A DNA stretch of 62,822 bases from Bacillus norwichensis (GTDB lineage Bacteria > Bacillota > Bacilli > Bacillales > Bacillaceae_C), in contig NZ_JACSPV010000020.1 in the NCBI RefSeq assembly GCF_014836955.1, forward strand, positions 1 to 62,822, written 5' to 3'. Shown in pieces: positions 61,669 to 62,822 of this stretch. The position numbers and the translations under genes are program-made. The notes under the pieces were generated by a model. It made no database searches. It was not told where the DNA came from and saw only the letters and a list, made by a program, of their open reading frames with translations. Positions within the stretch are counted from its first letter, which is position 1, and every line of letters begins with the position of its first letter.

Positions 61669-62595
61669 ATGTCACAAATTGCAAACTCGATTACGGATTT
61701 AATTGGCAATACCCCGATTGTAAAACTAAACCGACTGGTTGATGAGAACAGTGCTGAAGTTTATTTAAAGCTTGAATACATGAACCCAGGAAGCAGTGTA
61801 AAGGATCGTATTGCTTTGGCGATGATTGAAGCCGCGGAAAAAGAAGGAAAATTGAAAGAAGGCGACACGCTAATAGAACCAACGAGCGGAAATACGGGAA
61901 TCGGTCTTGCGATGGTGGCTGCCGCCAAGGGATACCGTGCGGTTCTTGTCATGCCTGATACGATGAGTCTTGAAAGGCGTAACCTTTTGCGTGCCTACGG
62001 AGCAGAGTTGGTCTTGACTCCAGGTGCGGAAGGAATGAACGGTGCGATTAAAAAAGCCAATGAATTGGCAAAAGAACACGGATATTTCTTACCACAGCAA
62101 TTTGAAAATAGTGCAAACCCGAAAATTCACAGCGAGACAACAGGTAAAGAAATTGTTGAGCAAATGGGCGATCAGCTAGATGCGTTTATATCCGGAATCG
62201 GTACAGGTGGAACGATTACAGGTGCTGGTGAAGTGCTAAGAGAGAAGTATCCTGATATTAAAATCTATGCTGTTGAGCCAAAGGATTCCCCTGTATTGTC
62301 TGGAGGAAAGCCAGGTCCTCATAAAATTCAAGGCATTGGAGCAGGATTTGTTCCAAAAGTATTAAATACAGAGATTTATGATGAAGTTATTACGGTAGCA
62401 AATGAAGATGCATTTGAAACAGCAAGAAAAGCATCTAAAGCGGAAGGTGTGCTTGGTGGTATCTCTTCAGGTGCTGCTATCAGTGCAGCATTATCTGTTG
62501 CTAAAAAGCTCGGCAAAGGCAAAAAGGTTTTAGCCATCATTCCAAGCAACGGTGAGCGTTACCTCAGTACGCCACTCTACCAATTTGAAGATTAA
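61669..62595 (+). CDS. cysK: cysteine synthase (O-acetylserine sulfhydrylase)
   Basis: CysK makes cysteine from O-acetylserine and sulfide with pyridoxal phosphate. It also binds CymR as a co-repressor in B. subtilis. The 308 residues have the PLP lysine Lys45 (SSVKDRIA), the TSGNTG loop and [11 protein letters not shown] for phosphate binding. ATG at 61669 follows GGTGGAGG; the open frame extends 18 codons upstream with no ribosome site. Confidence 0.97.
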   Translation: MSQIANSITDLIGNTPIVKLNRLVDENSAEVYLKLEYMNPGSSVKDRIALAMIEAAEKEGKLKEGDTLIEPTSGNTGIGLAMVAAAKGYRAVLVMPDTMSLERRNLLRAYGAELVLTPGAEGMNGAIKKANELAKEHGYFLPQQFENSANPKIHSETTGKEIVEQMGDQLDAFISGIGTGGTITGAGEVLREKYPDIKIYAVEPKDSPVLSGGKPGPHKIQGIGAGFVPKVLNTEIYDEVITVANEDAFETARKASKAEGVLGGISSGAAISAALSVAKKLGKGKKVLAIIPSNGERYLSTPLYQFED

Positions 62596-62822
62596 AAGAA
62601 AAGCGCAAGGCGACGATTAGCGGCGTACAGACTGGACGCCTCCTGACGAGATAAAGGAAACACGGCGAAGCCGAAGGTGAGCCGATGTTGACTTATCGTA
62701 GGAAGGAGAAGGAAGTCTGCTAGTCGCTGGAGCCTGAAGCTAGACAAAAGAAAAGCGCAAGGCGACGATTAGCGGCGTACAGACTGGACGCCTCCTGACG
62801 AGATAAAGGAAACACGGCGAAG
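62594..62822. repeat. 152-bp tandem repeat, cut by the window edge
   Basis: AAAAGAAAAGCGCAAGGCGACG starts at 62594 and again at 62746, a 152-bp period, and the two copies are identical as far as the window shows (77 bases). The unit contains GACGAGATAAAGGAAACACGG and GACTTATCGTAGGAAGG. Read in reverse it resembles the repeats at 3390-3470 and 50580-50660. It overlaps the cysK stop codon. Confidence 0.9.

Overview
The window is a stretch of a low-GC, endospore-forming Firmicute chromosome, a Bacillus sensu lato species. The gene order is the one found just clockwise of the replication origin in Bacillus subtilis, running from the 5S gene that ends an rRNA operon to cysK. Almost every gene can be matched by sequence memory and synteny. 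Sporulation genes (dacA, yaaH, bofA, csfB, yabG, sspF, spoVG, fin, spoVT, yabP, yabQ, spoIIE) and candidate promoters for the sporulation sigma factors H, E, F, G and K confirm a spore former. The species cannot be named from the window.

Layout: 5S rRNA and a 20-bp-period repeat (0-0.5 kb); yaaC (minus), guaB, dacA, T-box-serS, yaaH (minus), tadA, SRP RNA (0.5-9.3 kb); a DUF2207 membrane protein, then dnaX-ebfC-recR-yaaL-bofA, csfB, and tmk-darA-yaaR-holB-ricT-yabA (9.6-19.2 kb); trmN6-yazA-rsmI, a methyltransferase-luxS pair and abrB (minus) (19.5-23.2 kb); metG, tatD, yabE, rnmV-rsmA, yabG, veg, sspF, ispE, purR-ridA (23.5-34 kb); a decayed TnpB fragment, then spoVG, glmU-prs, ctc, pth, fin, mfd, spoVT (34-44 kb); yabM-mazG-rqcP, a YnfA-type protein, yabP-yabQ-divIC, yabR, spoIIE (44.5-53.4 kb); yabS-yabT, tilS-hprT-ftsH, coaX, hslO, cysK (53.5-62.6 kb).

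The genes fall into a few themes: nucleotide supply (guaB, tmk, prs, purR, hprT), replication and repair (dnaX, holB, yabA, recR, mfd), RNA modification and translation (serS, metG, tadA, tilS, rsmI, rsmA, rnmV, pth, ctc, rqcP), envelope (dacA, glmU, ispE, yabM, divIC), proteostasis (ftsH, hslO), and sporulation control. Compared with B. subtilis 168 as I remember it, pdxS-pdxT, dck/dgk, yaaI, xpaC-yaaN-yaaO, the second rRNA operon near bofA and the tRNAs near spoIIE are absent here. DUF2207, the methyltransferase-luxS pair and ynfA are extra.

The accessory signal lies in the intergenic gaps. These hold several families of short dispersed repeats, a duplicated ~197-bp structured element behind spoVT and divIC, an inverted-repeat element behind yabA, a possible insertion-sequence end before yabM, a TnpB pseudogene before spoVG, and a 152-bp tandem repeat at the right edge. 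I found no CRISPR array, prophage, defence island or obvious new multi-gene system. The coding content is conserved housekeeping.
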